A stretch of DNA of 64,000 nt, taken from contig JAVBVS010000024.1 in assembly GCA_036677805.1 (NCBI GenBank), positions 62,001 to 126,000 on the forward strand, given 5' to 3'. Position numbers and translations under genes: made by a program. This DNA comes from SIG78 sp036677805 (GTDB lineage Bacteria > Verrucomicrobiota > Lentisphaeria > Victivallales > Victivallaceae). Positions 42,153 to 51,419 of this stretch are shown in pieces (position 1 is the first letter of the stretch; every line of letters begins with the position of its first letter). Below the pieces are notes generated by a model. It worked only from the letters and a program-made list of their open reading frames with translations, searched no databases and was not told the origin of the DNA.

Positions 42153-45100
42153 ATGCTGAAAATCATGAAATGGGCCGCCGTGCTCGCAGTCGGAATCGGG
42201 GCGACGGCCCGGGCCGCGGAGAATCCGGCGAGCTGCGACTTCGCGGTCAATCCCCCGGCCGGAATCAAGATTTACGGGAGTCTGCCCGTCCGGCCCGAAC
42301 CGGATCGGAGTCAGCTGGTATTCGAATACGAACCGCATCAGAACAAAAACGTTTCCGGCGGTTTCAGCGTGGCGCTGAAGCCGGTTGCGGCGCCGGTCAC
42401 GGTGGCGGAGTGCGAGGTGGAGATCGGCGGCGCCGCGCCCGGCGGCAATGCGCAGGTCTCGGGACGGCTGCTGTTTGATTTCAGCGATGCGAAAGGCAAG
42501 GAAAGCTGCGGTTTTACCATCGGCAGCAAACGTTATCACAATGACCGCAAGGTATTTTTCACCGCCGGCGGCAAGCAGTACGAAATTCCGTTTCAATTTC
42601 TGCCCAACGAGCCGATGACCCTGCGTCTTGCCGTAGACCGCGGTCAAGGCGTCTGGTACGGGGAAATTCTGAAAGCCGGGAACCGGATTTTCACCACCGA
42701 AAACCAGGCGCTGGAGAATCCGCGGTTCAACCCGGCATTGCTGCGGGTGATCGGGACCACTGTGAACGGCAACGACGGCATGAAGATCACGGTCAAGGCC
42801 CCGGTGGTCAAAGCGGTGGCGGCGGAATCCGGAACGGCGGAAAACAGCGAAGAATTCTGTTCGACGCTGCCCCGCAAATACGCCAATGTGAATCCCGCAT
42901 TGTATAACTCTGCCTTCACCAATTTCACCGGCAACAATCTCTGCGACCGGATGGGCCTGGCCGATCCGGCGGAGGCGGAGAAGCGCGCTCGGGAGTTGAG
43001 CGACTTCGGCTTCACCGCGGTGTTGTACAACGGCCGCCATTTCCGGGCCAACTTCATCGAGGAATTCGATCAGATCGCCGACGCTGCGCGGATTGTGCGC
43101 GAAGCCTGTTCCAAATACGGCATCAGCGTGATCGAACATCACGATCCGACCATCATGAGCTATCGCGGCTATCCCTTCATGCTGGACAAACTCGACTGGC
43201 TTCAGCGTGACATCCGCTCCGGCGAAAGCAGTTACTGGTTCTGTCCCGGCAACGAGGATTTCACCGCCTACATGCTCGGCTATCTGGGCGATTACCAGCG
43301 TCAGGCGCAAGTCGCCGGATTCATGATCGACGAACTCAACCTGGCCAACCGCAACTGCTGCGGCTGTTCTTCCTGCCGGGCCGGTTTCGCCGCCGACACC
43401 GGCGACCGCGCGCCGCTCCGGCTCGATCACAACAATCCCGCTCCGGCCCAGAAGAAATTCCGCTCCTGGGGCTTGCGCATGATCGGCCACCGCCACAATC
43501 AGATGCTCAATGCGCTCCAGAAGGTCAAGCCCGATACCATTCTGATGACCTATTGCTCGGATTACGGCGATCCGATTTCGACCACTACCGACCTGGCCGA
43601 GGCCGCGGCGCTCTACAGCCCCTTCGTCGGCTGGGAAAATATGATTTACAATCCGCTGGAAAGCCATACCAGCATGCTGTGCAATCTCAAGATGCGCAAC
43701 AGCTACGGTGATTTTTACCAGATTCCGGTCTGGAGCCTGAACCGGGAGGCCGTCACCCGTGAGGCGCACTATCTTTCCTGGGCGATGTGTCAGGGTACGC
43801 GTCACTCGATCTGGTACGGCATGCGCGATCTGCTCAATTCGCCGGAAAATGTCGAGTACTTCAAACGTTACAGCCGCTGGCCGGAAATCATGCCCCATCG
43901 CTATGCCCGGACGCTGACCGACACCGGCATTCTGCTTTCGCTCCAGACCTGGCGCGCGACCGCCGACCGGCGTTTCTTCTGGGAGGATTTCCGCGGTGTG
44001 CTCGACACTTTCATCCGTTCCAGCCGTCAGTTCGATACGCTGCTTGACGGCGATCTCTTTTATCCCGGACGGCTGAACAAATACAAAGTGCTGGTGCTGC
44101 CGAGTCAGGCGGCGCTGTCCGACCGGCAGTGCGCCAATCTCGAACAGTGGGTTCGCGACGGCGGGGTGGCGCTGCTGACCAACAACACCTCGCTCTACGA
44201 TGCGCACGGCAACCGCCGGATCGATTTCAAGCTCGGTGAGGCGATGAATCTCAGGAGCACGGCCGGAACCTTCGGCAAGGGACGCGGAACGGCGCGGCTG
44301 GCGGGCGTTCCGGCGGAATTCGCCGTGCCGTTCAACACCAAAGTCGAACTGCTTCAGCCGCAGAAGTCGAACGTGTTGGCCGAATACACCGCCGAATCCG
44401 GGGAATCCATGCCGCTGGTGGTGGAGACCGCTTACGGCAAGGGCCGCTTCCTGTATCTGGCCGCGCCGCTGGGCCGGGTGCTTTATGAATTGGAAATGCG
44501 CAACGGCCGCGCCTACAATTATCAGCCGCAGCCCGATCTGGCGGCGCTGTTGAACGGTTTGTACGACGCGGCGCATCGCGGCAGCGCGCCGCCGGTAACG
44601 GCGCAGCTGCCGGACAAGGTGATTGCCATCGCCAACCAGCTTGAGGACGGTCCCGGCAAGGGCAATCTCTATGTTCAGCTCTACAATTTCACCGGCAGCA
44701 AGATCAAACCCGGCGACAAACTGTACAACGGCGCGCCGGAAAACATTACCTTCCCGGCCATTGCCGGCGATCTGAAGATCACGGTCAATACGCCGTGCGC
44801 GGACAAGGCGGTGTTGGCGTCGCCGGAACGTCCCGATGTGGCGATTGCCGGCCGGAAAGAGGGCGATGCCACCGTCTTCACCGTTCCGGGCAGCGCGTTG
44901 GGCGGCTTCGCCCAGCTCAAGATCGCGGCCGAGCCATATGCATTCATGGCCATTCAGGAGCCGCCGACGGCGGAGCCGGACGCGGTCAAACCGCTGCCTC
45001 CGGCGGCGAAAATCAATCTGGAAAAATTGTATGAAAAACCGGCGTTGACCGGAACCATTGCGGCGGAAATTCCGGTGGACGTTCCCGCTTCCGGGTTCGG

Positions 45101-46367
45101 TCTGGCCGCGGACGGCGCGATTACGCTCAACGGCAAGCCGCTGGTGAGCGGCGGGGAACTGCGCCAGAGCAAGCAGGAATACAAGGATTGGCTGCGCAGC
45201 GAACCGCTGCGCCCCGCCGTGCTGAAAGGCTGGCGCGGCGGCGATGCCCTGGGAACGCTGTCCGCCGGACGCGCATTCGGTCAGGATATGCCATGGGTGT
45301 GCGAGGTCGCCCGTCTGTCGCCCGACCGGCTGGAAGTCACGCTGGCGGCCACGGTGATGCCCAAAGATCATCAAGGGGCCAACGCCTCCTACGCGTTCCG
45401 GGTGCCGGTCGAAATGCTGCGCGGGGCCCAGGTCGAAGCCTACATCGGGATGCATCGCTCCGGCCGGCCGCCGCGGCGCTTTGCGCTGACCGGCAAGGAA
45501 TCGGACGGTCTGGTGGCCGATTCGCTGCGCTCGGTCCAGTTCACCGGCGGCGCGGCGGATTTCAGCATCGACTTCGCCTGTATGGGGCCCTGGGGACTCT
45601 TTGTGGAAGACCTGATGAGCCAGTACAAGGCGCATCTGGTGAAGGAAGGCGACTGCTACTGGTTTATTCTGCCGTGCAACGATATTCGCTACGGCGGGAA
45701 GTATTCGGCCAAAATTGTTTTCCGCAACGGCAAAAGCAATTTTGAACAGATTCATCCGCAGCAGTTGACTCAATATCAGTACGGTCGTCCGATTTCGGCC
45801 CGACTGCAGTTCACCGCAGGCAATCCGGCGACCGGATTCACCGTGCGTCCGGGCTTCAATTTCGACCGCGAATTCACCGTTGCCGAAATGAAGCTCTGGC
45901 AGCGGCCGGAGGCGGTCAAGCTGGTGCGTATCGGCGATGAGAAGTTCGATCCGTTGTTCAACTCCGGGGCGCGCGGCGAGGGCGATAACAGTTATACCTT
46001 CGATCATCCCGATGCGGTGGCGCTGGTCAACGTCATTCTCAGCGGCAAGGCCGGTGCGATCCGGGGTACGGTCGCGGTCAACGGCGGCAAAGCGCAGGCG
46101 TTCGACATCCCTGTCGGAGAGGTCGAAACCGCGGTGCTCCCGGTCCGGATTGACGACGGCAAAATCCGGGTGAACTTCACCGGCAATTACCTGGTATCGG
46201 GCATCGTGGTTCAGGTGCTGGCCTATCCGGAAGAAGATTTCCTGTGGCGGCGCGGCTACTGGAACTGCGGGGTGTCGCCGTGGCTGCTGCCGGAACTCAA
46301 TTGCGATCCGGTCGACTGGCGCTTCTACTCCGACGTGCCGTTCCGCCGGGCGCGCTGGAATAACTGA
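42153..46367 (+). CDS. Large secreted glycoside hydrolase-like protein
   Basis: The product has 1404 residues with a signal peptide (KIMKWAAVLAVGIGATARAA). The N-terminal ~230 residues are beta-rich. A TIM-barrel-like region follows (about 240-620), with LSDFGFTAVLYNGRHFRANF, a possible catalytic VAGFMIDELNLANRNCCGCS (about 386-405; Asp-Glu next to a Cys cluster as in GH42) and SYWFCPGNEDF. A GH42-like trimerisation domain comes next (about 645-690: KVLVLPSQAALSDRQCANLE, RDGGVALLTNN), then about 700 residues of beta-rich modules without assignment. I chose the ATG at 42153 because AGGAG lies 7 bp upstream. Family assignment is by fold pattern only. Confidence 0.75.
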   Translation: MLKIMKWAAVLAVGIGATARAAENPASCDFAVNPPAGIKIYGSLPVRPEPDRSQLVFEYEPHQNKNVSGGFSVALKPVAAPVTVAECEVEIGGAAPGGNAQVSGRLLFDFSDAKGKESCGFTIGSKRYHNDRKVFFTAGGKQYEIPFQFLPNEPMTLRLAVDRGQGVWYGEILKAGNRIFTTENQALENPRFNPALLRVIGTTVNGNDGMKITVKAPVVKAVAAESGTAENSEEFCSTLPRKYANVNPALYNSAFTNFTGNNLCDRMGLADPAEAEKRARELSDFGFTAVLYNGRHFRANFIEEFDQIADAARIVREACSKYGISVIEHHDPTIMSYRGYPFMLDKLDWLQRDIRSGESSYWFCPGNEDFTAYMLGYLGDYQRQAQVAGFMIDELNLANRNCCGCSSCRAGFAADTGDRAPLRLDHNNPAPAQKKFRSWGLRMIGHRHNQMLNALQKVKPDTILMTYCSDYGDPISTTTDLAEAAALYSPFVGWENMIYNPLESHTSMLCNLKMRNSYGDFYQIPVWSLNREAVTREAHYLSWAMCQGTRHSIWYGMRDLLNSPENVEYFKRYSRWPEIMPHRYARTLTDTGILLSLQTWRATADRRFFWEDFRGVLDTFIRSSRQFDTLLDGDLFYPGRLNKYKVLVLPSQAALSDRQCANLEQWVRDGGVALLTNNTSLYDAHGNRRIDFKLGEAMNLRSTAGTFGKGRGTARLAGVPAEFAVPFNTKVELLQPQKSNVLAEYTAESGESMPLVVETAYGKGRFLYLAAPLGRVLYELEMRNGRAYNYQPQPDLAALLNGLYDAAHRGSAPPVTAQLPDKVIAIANQLEDGPGKGNLYVQLYNFTGSKIKPGDKLYNGAPENITFPAIAGDLKITVNTPCADKAVLASPERPDVAIAGRKEGDATVFTVPGSALGGFAQLKIAAEPYAFMAIQEPPTAEPDAVKPLPPAAKINLEKLYEKPALTGTIAAEIPVDVPASGFGLAADGAITLNGKPLVSGGELRQSKQEYKDWLRSEPLRPAVLKGWRGGDALGTLSAGRAFGQDMPWVCEVARLSPDRLEVTLAATVMPKDHQGANASYAFRVPVEMLRGAQVEAYIGMHRSGRPPRRFALTGKESDGLVADSLRSVQFTGGAADFSIDFACMGPWGLFVEDLMSQYKAHLVKEGDCYWFILPCNDIRYGGKYSAKIVFRNGKSNFEQIHPQQLTQYQYGRPISARLQFTAGNPATGFTVRPGFNFDREFTVAEMKLWQRPEAVKLVRIGDEKFDPLFNSGARGEGDNSYTFDHPDAVALVNVILSGKAGAIRGTVAVNGGKAQAFDIPVGEVETAVLPVRIDDGKIRVNFTGNYLVSGIVVQVLAYPEEDFLWRRGYWNCGVSPWLLPELNCDPVDWRFYSDVPFRRARWNN

Positions 46368-46441
46368 CAAGCCGATGACGGAACCGGTGTCCGGGATTCA
46401 TTATTGGGATTATAATTTTCGGAATAACACCGGTTCAGAAT

Positions 46442-46492
46442 TTGACAGTGTCTTACAAACGTGATATTCTTATGAGAATGTCACGTTTTTTT
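46442..46492 (+). promoter_or_regulatory. Promoter overlapping a terminator-like hairpin
   Basis: TTGACA (46442-46447), a 17 bp spacer and TATTCT (46465-46470) form a strong promoter upstream of the transporter gene. The -10 is part of an inverted repeat: AACGTGATATTCT (46458-46470), loop TATG, AGAATGTCACGTT (46475-46487), one G-T in the stem, followed by a run of seven T. The same bases could terminate transcription from the upstream gene and act as an operator over the transporter promoter. Confidence 0.65.
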
Positions 46493-46526
46493 GTCGATGA
46501 AATCTTATGGAACAGAAAGTTGAATC

Positions 46527-47936
46527 ATGGCGGAAGACATTTCTCCGGAACCAGTTAGGCGGCCTGATATCGAACAGATTGACGGCCGGATGATTTATCG
46601 CTGCGGGACGTTGTCCTATACCCGGCTCGGGCTGGTCAATCTCTTTATCTGGATGCTGTGGGGGGATTTCTGCTATACCATGATGGAGACGCTGATCCCG
46701 ACTTTGCTGCCGCTGGTGCTGAGGCAGCATGAGGCGAGCAATTTCACCATCGGGCTTCTGGTCGGCAGCATTCCCGCCGCGCTTAATTTCATCATCAACC
46801 CCATCGTCAGCACCTCCAGCGACCGGACCCGCAGCCGCTGGGGGCGGCGCATCCCCTATCTGCTTTTCACCAGTCCGTTCGTGGTGCTGTTCCTGATTCT
46901 GGTCGGATGGACCGACCAGATCGGCGCCTGGCTTTACCGGCTGGCTTACGGCGACGTCGGCAGTCCGGCGCTGGTCATCATCACCATGCTGGCGATCTTT
47001 TCGGTCGGGTTTCAGGTTTTCAATCTGTTCGTGGCGTCGGTGTTCTACTATATTTTCGCCGACGTGGTGCCGAAACCGTTTATCGGCCGGTTCATGGCGC
47101 TGTTCCGGGTGGTGGGCACGGCGGCCGGGATCGTGTTTTCGCGCTGGGTGCTGCCGCTGGCCGACTATCGTGAATACATCCCGTGGATTTTCACCGGAGT
47201 GGCGCTGATCTATCTGTTCAGTTTCACTTCCATGTGTCTCAAGATCAAGGAAGGGCAATATCCGCCGCCGGAAACCATCCAGCGGCCCAGCATTGCCGGC
47301 ATGGTCAGAAAATATGCGAAGGAGTGCTTCAGCATCCCGTTTTATCTGCTGCTTTTCATCGGTCTGGCGATCAACACCACCAGCAATGCCTGCCGGGTGA
47401 TGTTCAATTTGCTTTTCGCCAAGAACGACCTGGGCCTCAGCATGGCGCAGTACGGCAAAATCATGTCGACGGTGGCCATGGTCATGCTGCTGGCCTATAT
47501 TCCGCTGGGATGGCTGGTCGACCGCTTTCATCCGCTGCGGATTTTCATCATCGGCGGGTTCCTGATCATTGTGGCCAATGTGTTCGGCTTTTTCTGGTGC
47601 CGCGATTATGACACCTTTTTCGTGGTGTCGTTCCTGATTTCGGCGACCTATGTGCTGCAGGGGGCGAGTTCGCTGCCGCTTACGGTGCGGCTCTATCCCG
47701 GGGAAAAATACGGCCAGTTCTGTTCGGCCGCGGCGATGATCAGCTCGATTTCGCTGATTGTGGCCAATGCCGGCGGCGGCGCGTTCATCGACTGCTTCGG
47801 TTACCGTTACATCTTCGTCTGGGACTTTATTTTCACCGTCATCGCCACCGCCACCCTGCTGGTGGTTTATGTGATGTGGAAAAATTACGGCGGCGACGCC
47901 AATTACATCCCGCCGCAGAAGAAGGTCGACTTGTAA
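46527..47936 (+). CDS. MFS sugar/cation symporter (GPH-type)
   Basis: The product has 469 residues with about 12 hydrophobic helices. Near the N-terminus lie GLVNLFIWMLWGDFCYTMME and GLLVGSIPAALNFIINPIVS, then SDRTRSRWGRRIPYLLFTSP (about 93-112), the conserved cytoplasmic loop of GPH/MelB-type and related MFS carriers. GYR-type and RVVGTAAGI segments follow. It is probably the importer of the oligosaccharide released by the large upstream protein. The start has no strong Shine-Dalgarno. Confidence 0.87.
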   Translation: MAEDISPEPVRRPDIEQIDGRMIYRCGTLSYTRLGLVNLFIWMLWGDFCYTMMETLIPTLLPLVLRQHEASNFTIGLLVGSIPAALNFIINPIVSTSSDRTRSRWGRRIPYLLFTSPFVVLFLILVGWTDQIGAWLYRLAYGDVGSPALVIITMLAIFSVGFQVFNLFVASVFYYIFADVVPKPFIGRFMALFRVVGTAAGIVFSRWVLPLADYREYIPWIFTGVALIYLFSFTSMCLKIKEGQYPPPETIQRPSIAGMVRKYAKECFSIPFYLLLFIGLAINTTSNACRVMFNLLFAKNDLGLSMAQYGKIMSTVAMVMLLAYIPLGWLVDRFHPLRIFIIGGFLIIVANVFGFFWCRDYDTFFVVSFLISATYVLQGASSLPLTVRLYPGEKYGQFCSAAAMISSISLIVANAGGGAFIDCFGYRYIFVWDFIFTVIATATLLVVYVMWKNYGGDANYIPPQKKVDL

Positions 47937-47956
47937 CGCCGCAAAATACCTCGGTC

Positions 47957-47991
47957 AACCGGCGGGAAACACGTTCCCGCCGGTTTTTTTT
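47957..47991 (+). terminator. Intrinsic terminator after the MFS transporter
   Basis: AACCGGCGGGAA and TTCCCGCCGGTT form a perfect 12 bp stem with loop ACACG, followed by eight T. Confidence 0.93.
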
Positions 47992-48029
47992 GTTTTTGGG
48001 TTTTTTCCCTGCCGCAAAACGAATCGGGG

Positions 48030-48338
48030 CTATACCGGAGTTACGATCTGAAGCGACGAGGATTTGCGCATGCCGGCGATGCCGGTCCGGAATTCCGCCA
48101 TGTGCGGAGCTTGGAGATGCTGCCGGAGGTGCTCCATGCTCTCCCAGCACTCAAGGAAGGTGACGGTGTCGGGACGAACCTCCTTCTGGGCGGAGAGGCC
48201 GGACGGGAAATCCTCGTTCAGCACATACATGATGCAGCCGGCTTCCGCGAGGACGTTGGGGATGTTGGCCTTGGCGGCGGCGATGAAGGCCGCTTTGCAG
48301 CCTTCATTCAGCTCCGAGGTGGCGATGACATAGATCAT
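48030..48338 (-). CDS. Antibiotic biosynthesis monooxygenase-fold protein (YgiN-like)
   Basis: The product has 102 residues: MIYVIATSELNEGCKAAFIA, EAGCIMYVLNEDF (about 32-44), VTFLECWESMEHLRQHLQAP HMAEF (about 58-84). These are the ABM dimeric alpha/beta-barrel motifs including the E-x-W-x-S-x-E-x-L-x-x-H pattern. Members include quinol monooxygenases and many without known substrate. GGAG lies 8 bp upstream of the ATG at 48338. It reads away from bioB. Confidence 0.85.
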   Translation of the reverse strand: MIYVIATSELNEGCKAAFIAAAKANIPNVLAEAGCIMYVLNEDFPSGLSAQKEVRPDTVTFLECWESMEHLRQHLQAPHMAEFRTGIAGMRKSSSLQIVTPV

Positions 48339-48518
48339 AAAATTTTCTCCGGGTAAATTGTCGTTCGTATCCTGTGTGCTAACATTAAAACCGAACCCGC
48401 GCGCTGTCAAGCGGCGAAACCGATGTTTTCCGCAAAATTGCATGGCGTCCGGCGCTGTTTCCATCCGGGAATTTCCGGGGAGTCCGGTTTTACCGGACCC
48501 GGAATCCGGGGGCGGCGG

Positions 48519-48547
48519 TTGCAATTCGGCCGATCCGGCACTATATT
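48519..48547 (+). promoter_or_regulatory. Promoter of the biotin operon
   Basis: TTGCAA (48519-48524), a 17 bp spacer and TATATT (48542-48547) lie 41 bp upstream of bioB. I see no convincing BirA-type inverted repeat over it. The rest of the 250 bp gap to 48338 holds only GC-rich inverted repeats (TCCGG...CCGGA type). Confidence 0.55.
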
Positions 48548-48588
48548 ATATGGATTTGCGGATTTGATTCAATTCGAATGGAACAGCC

Positions 48589-49569
48589 ATGATTCATCCT
48601 CTGATTGCCGATGCCTACAAGGTGCTTGACGGCGGAACCCTTGGCCGCGCCGAGGTGCTGGCGCTGGCCGAAGAAATTGCCGGCGAAGATATTCTCGATC
48701 TGGTGTCGCTGGCCAACAAGGTGCGCAAAAAATTCGCCCCCGCGTTCATTCCCTGCTCGATCATCAACGCCAAATCGGGCCGCTGCGGCCAGAACTGCCG
48801 CTTCTGCGCTCAGTCCGGGCATCATCATACCGGGATCGAAACCTACGATCTGCTCGACACCGACGCTTTGCTCGAAGGGGCGAAAGCGGCGGTCGCCAAC
48901 GGCGTCCGCGCCTACGGCATCGTGACCAGCGGCTACGGTTATCTCAAGTCCGATGCCGAGTTCAACCGCATTCTGGGAGCGCTCGACTCGCTTCATGAGG
49001 CGTTGCCGGAGCTGACGCTCTGCGTGTCGATCGGCATTCTGAGCCGCGAAACCGCGCGGCTGCTGAGCGAGCATCACACCGGGCGCTACAATATGAATTT
49101 GCAGACCAATCCGGCGCGCTACGCCGAGCTGATCGCCGACACCCACGCCATTGCGGACAAGATCGCGACGATCAAGTATCTTCAGGAATTCGGCGTCAAA
49201 ATCTGCACCGGCGGTATTTTCGGATTGGGTGAAAGCTGGAGCGACCGGGTGGACATGGCGCTGGCGATCCGGGAACTTGATGTGGACGGAATTCCGCTCA
49301 ATGTGCTGCTGCCGATTCCCGGCACGCCGCTGGAGCAGCGCCCGGTGATGGCGCCGGCCGATGTCGCCAAGGCGTTTGCGCTGACCCGGCTGATCAACCC
49401 GGCGAAGATGATCAAATTCGCCGCCGGGCGCGAAACCGTGATGAAGGATTTTCAGGCCCTCCTGATGCTGTCGGGGCTCAATGCCATCATCACCGGCGGC
49501 TATCTCACCACCCGGGGACGCAGCGTCGAAGAGGACCGGGAGCTGCTGGCCCGGCTTCAGGATTTCTGA
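48589..49569 (+). CDS. bioB: Biotin synthase
   Basis: BioB inserts sulfur into dethiobiotin using radical SAM chemistry. The 326-residue protein has the radical SAM cluster CGQNCRFC (about 65-72) in the setting SGRCGQNCRFCAQSGHHHTG. MNLQTNPARYAELI carries an N-terminal half of the second cluster region, CTGGIFGLGE (about 206-215) and GRETVMKDFQALLML follow. First gene of the operon. Confidence 0.95.
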   Translation: MIHPLIADAYKVLDGGTLGRAEVLALAEEIAGEDILDLVSLANKVRKKFAPAFIPCSIINAKSGRCGQNCRFCAQSGHHHTGIETYDLLDTDALLEGAKAAVANGVRAYGIVTSGYGYLKSDAEFNRILGALDSLHEALPELTLCVSIGILSRETARLLSEHHTGRYNMNLQTNPARYAELIADTHAIADKIATIKYLQEFGVKICTGGIFGLGESWSDRVDMALAIRELDVDGIPLNVLLPIPGTPLEQRPVMAPADVAKAFALTRLINPAKMIKFAAGRETVMKDFQALLMLSGLNAIITGGYLTTRGRSVEEDRELLARLQDF

Positions 49570-49584
49570 CGCGGGAGGCGTGCG

Positions 49585-50748
49585 ATGGACTGGCTGGCCG
49601 AACTGGACGGAGAACTTGGAGAACTGCGCCGGACGCACCGGGCGCGGATGCTGCGGACGATTGAACCGCTAAGCGGCGGCCGGGCGCGCCGGGACGGGCG
49701 GATTCTGCTCAACCTTTCCGGCAACGATTACCTCGGGATTTCCGGCGACGCCGGACTGCGCGCCGAGTTTTATGCGCGCTATCGCGGCGAGGAAGGTTCG
49801 CCCGAACTGGCGCAGTCGAGCGCTTCGAGCCGTCTTCTGACCGGCAATACCCCCGCTTACGACCGTCTGGAAGTGGCGCTGTCCGGACTTTACGGCGGCC
49901 GGGCGGCGCTGGTGTTCAACAGCGGCTACCATGCCAACATCGGCATCCTGCCCGCGCTCGCCGGCAGCGGCGACCTGATTCTTTCCGACAAGCTCAACCA
50001 CGCCAGCATGATCGACGGCATGCGCCTTGGCGACGCCGAATTCCGGCGCTACCGTCATCTGGATTATGCCGGATTGCGGCGGATGCTGGAGCAGTTGCGC
50101 GGACAGTACCGGCGGGTGTTTCTGGCCAGCGAATCGATCTTCAGCATGGACGGCGACGCCGCCGATTTGACCGAGTTGGTCGCGCTCAAACGCGAATTCG
50201 ACGCGATTCTGGTGATCGACGAGGCGCACGGCGTCGGTGTGCGCGGCGACGGCGGCGAGGGGCTGGCCGGGGAGAGCGGCGTGCTTTCCGGCGTCGATAT
50301 CCTGATCGGCACCTTCGGCAAGGCATTCGGCTCGACCGGCGCTTATGCGATCATGGACGCCACGGTGCGCGAGTATCTGATCAATAAAATGCGGCCATTG
50401 ATTTTTACCACCGCATTGCCGCCGGTGGTGCTCAACTGGAGCGCGTTCGTACTTGAAAAAATGCCGGCTTTGAAAGCCCGGCGCGCCCATCTGGCGCGCC
50501 TCGGCGACCGGCTGCGGACGGTGATCGCCGGACACGGTTTCACCACCGGCGGCAGCAGCCAGATCGTGCCGCTGATGGTCGGCGACGAAGGGGCGGCGTC
50601 ACAATTGGCGGAACGGCTCTGCGAGGCCGGAATTCTGGTGTTTCCGATTCGTCCGCCGACGGTGCCGCCGGGGACTTCGCGGCTGCGCTTTTCGCTCAAT
50701 GCGGCGCTGGATATGGCCGATCTGGAGATGGTGGAGAAGGCGCTGTGA
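49585..50748 (+). CDS. bioF: 8-amino-7-oxononanoate synthase
   Basis: BioF condenses pimeloyl-ACP with L-alanine. The 387-residue PLP enzyme shows LNLSGNDYLGISGDAGLR (about 42-59), SSRLLTGNTPAYDRLEVAL, FNSGYHANIGILPAL, SESIFSMDGDAADLTELVAL, IDEAHGVGVRGDGGEGLAGE (about 211-230) and the PLP lysine in GTFGKAFGSTGAY (about 236-248). It starts 16 bp after bioB and its stop overlaps the GTG of bioG. Confidence 0.95.
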   Translation: MDWLAELDGELGELRRTHRARMLRTIEPLSGGRARRDGRILLNLSGNDYLGISGDAGLRAEFYARYRGEEGSPELAQSSASSRLLTGNTPAYDRLEVALSGLYGGRAALVFNSGYHANIGILPALAGSGDLILSDKLNHASMIDGMRLGDAEFRRYRHLDYAGLRRMLEQLRGQYRRVFLASESIFSMDGDAADLTELVALKREFDAILVIDEAHGVGVRGDGGEGLAGESGVLSGVDILIGTFGKAFGSTGAYAIMDATVREYLINKMRPLIFTTALPPVVLNWSAFVLEKMPALKARRAHLARLGDRLRTVIAGHGFTTGGSSQIVPLMVGDEGAASQLAERLCEAGILVFPIRPPTVPPGTSRLRFSLNAALDMADLEMVEKAL

Positions 50749-51419
50749 AGAGCGACTTTCTGGTGCGCGGGCGCGATCCCGAACGGTTGCTGGCGGTTTT
50801 CCACGGCTGGAGTCGGAGCGCCGCGGAGCTGGCGCCGTGGGCGGCAAGGCGAACCGAGGACGTGCTGGTTTTCAGCGATTACGCCGAATTGCCGGAAACC
50901 GCTCCGGCGGCGCTGGCGGAGTACCGGGAATTCCGGGTGCTGGCATGGTCGCTCGGGGTCTGGGCGGCGGCTTTTTGCTGCGGCACGCTGTGGCGCCGGA
51001 TGCCAGACGCCGCGCTGGCGGTCAACGGCACGCTGGAGCCGCTGAGCGTGTCTTGCGGGATTGCGCCGGAAATCTTTCTCGGCACGGCGGAGCACTGGCT
51101 GAATCCGGCGGCGCGGCGCAAATTCGAGCACCGCATGGGCGGTCCGGCGGCGGGCATTCCCGATTCGGGGCGGCCGCCGGAAAATCAGCAGCGCGAACTG
51201 CTGGCATTGGCCGCGGCGATCGGGCGGACGGGGATGGTAGCGAATATTTTTACCCGGGCGATCGTCGGCCGCAACGACCGGATTTTCCCGGCGGAAGCGC
51301 AGCTGGCGGCGTGGCACAAAACCGGTTTGACTCCGGAAATATGGCCGGAAGCGGGACATTGGATCTGGCACGAGCAAGATGGTGAAAACGGGATGGCGGA
51401 TTTTGGCTGCAGTCGATAA
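50745..51419 (+). CDS. bioG: Pimeloyl-ACP methyl ester carboxylesterase BioG-like
   Basis: This alpha/beta hydrolase-like protein of 224 residues belongs to the DUF452/BioG type. HGWSRSAAELAPWA (about 19-32), the nucleophile elbow VLAWSLGVWAAAF (about 64-76), GRNDRIFPAE (about 176-185, acid) and AGHWIWHE (about 202-209, His) give a complete triad. BioG releases pimeloyl-ACP from its methyl ester. A GTG start overlaps the bioF stop as GTGA. Position between bioF and bioC supports the role. Confidence 0.82.
   Translation: MKSDFLVRGRDPERLLAVFHGWSRSAAELAPWAARRTEDVLVFSDYAELPETAPAALAEYREFRVLAWSLGVWAAAFCCGTLWRRMPDAALAVNGTLEPLSVSCGIAPEIFLGTAEHWLNPAARRKFEHRMGGPAAGIPDSGRPPENQQRELLALAAAIGRTGMVANIFTRAIVGRNDRIFPAEAQLAAWHKTGLTPEIWPEAGHWIWHEQDGENGMADFGCSR

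Noticed and set aside
42135..46370. A 1411-codon open frame on the minus strand opposite the large secreted protein
   Set aside because: It mirrors the real gene in a GC-rich sequence where antisense stops are rare. It has no signal peptide, no recognisable domain and low-complexity Arg/Gly/Gln-rich translation.
48361..48588. A BirA operator or riboswitch upstream of bioB
   Set aside because: I looked for the paired TTGTAAACC-type arms and for conserved riboswitch elements and found only GC-rich dyads with no convincing match.
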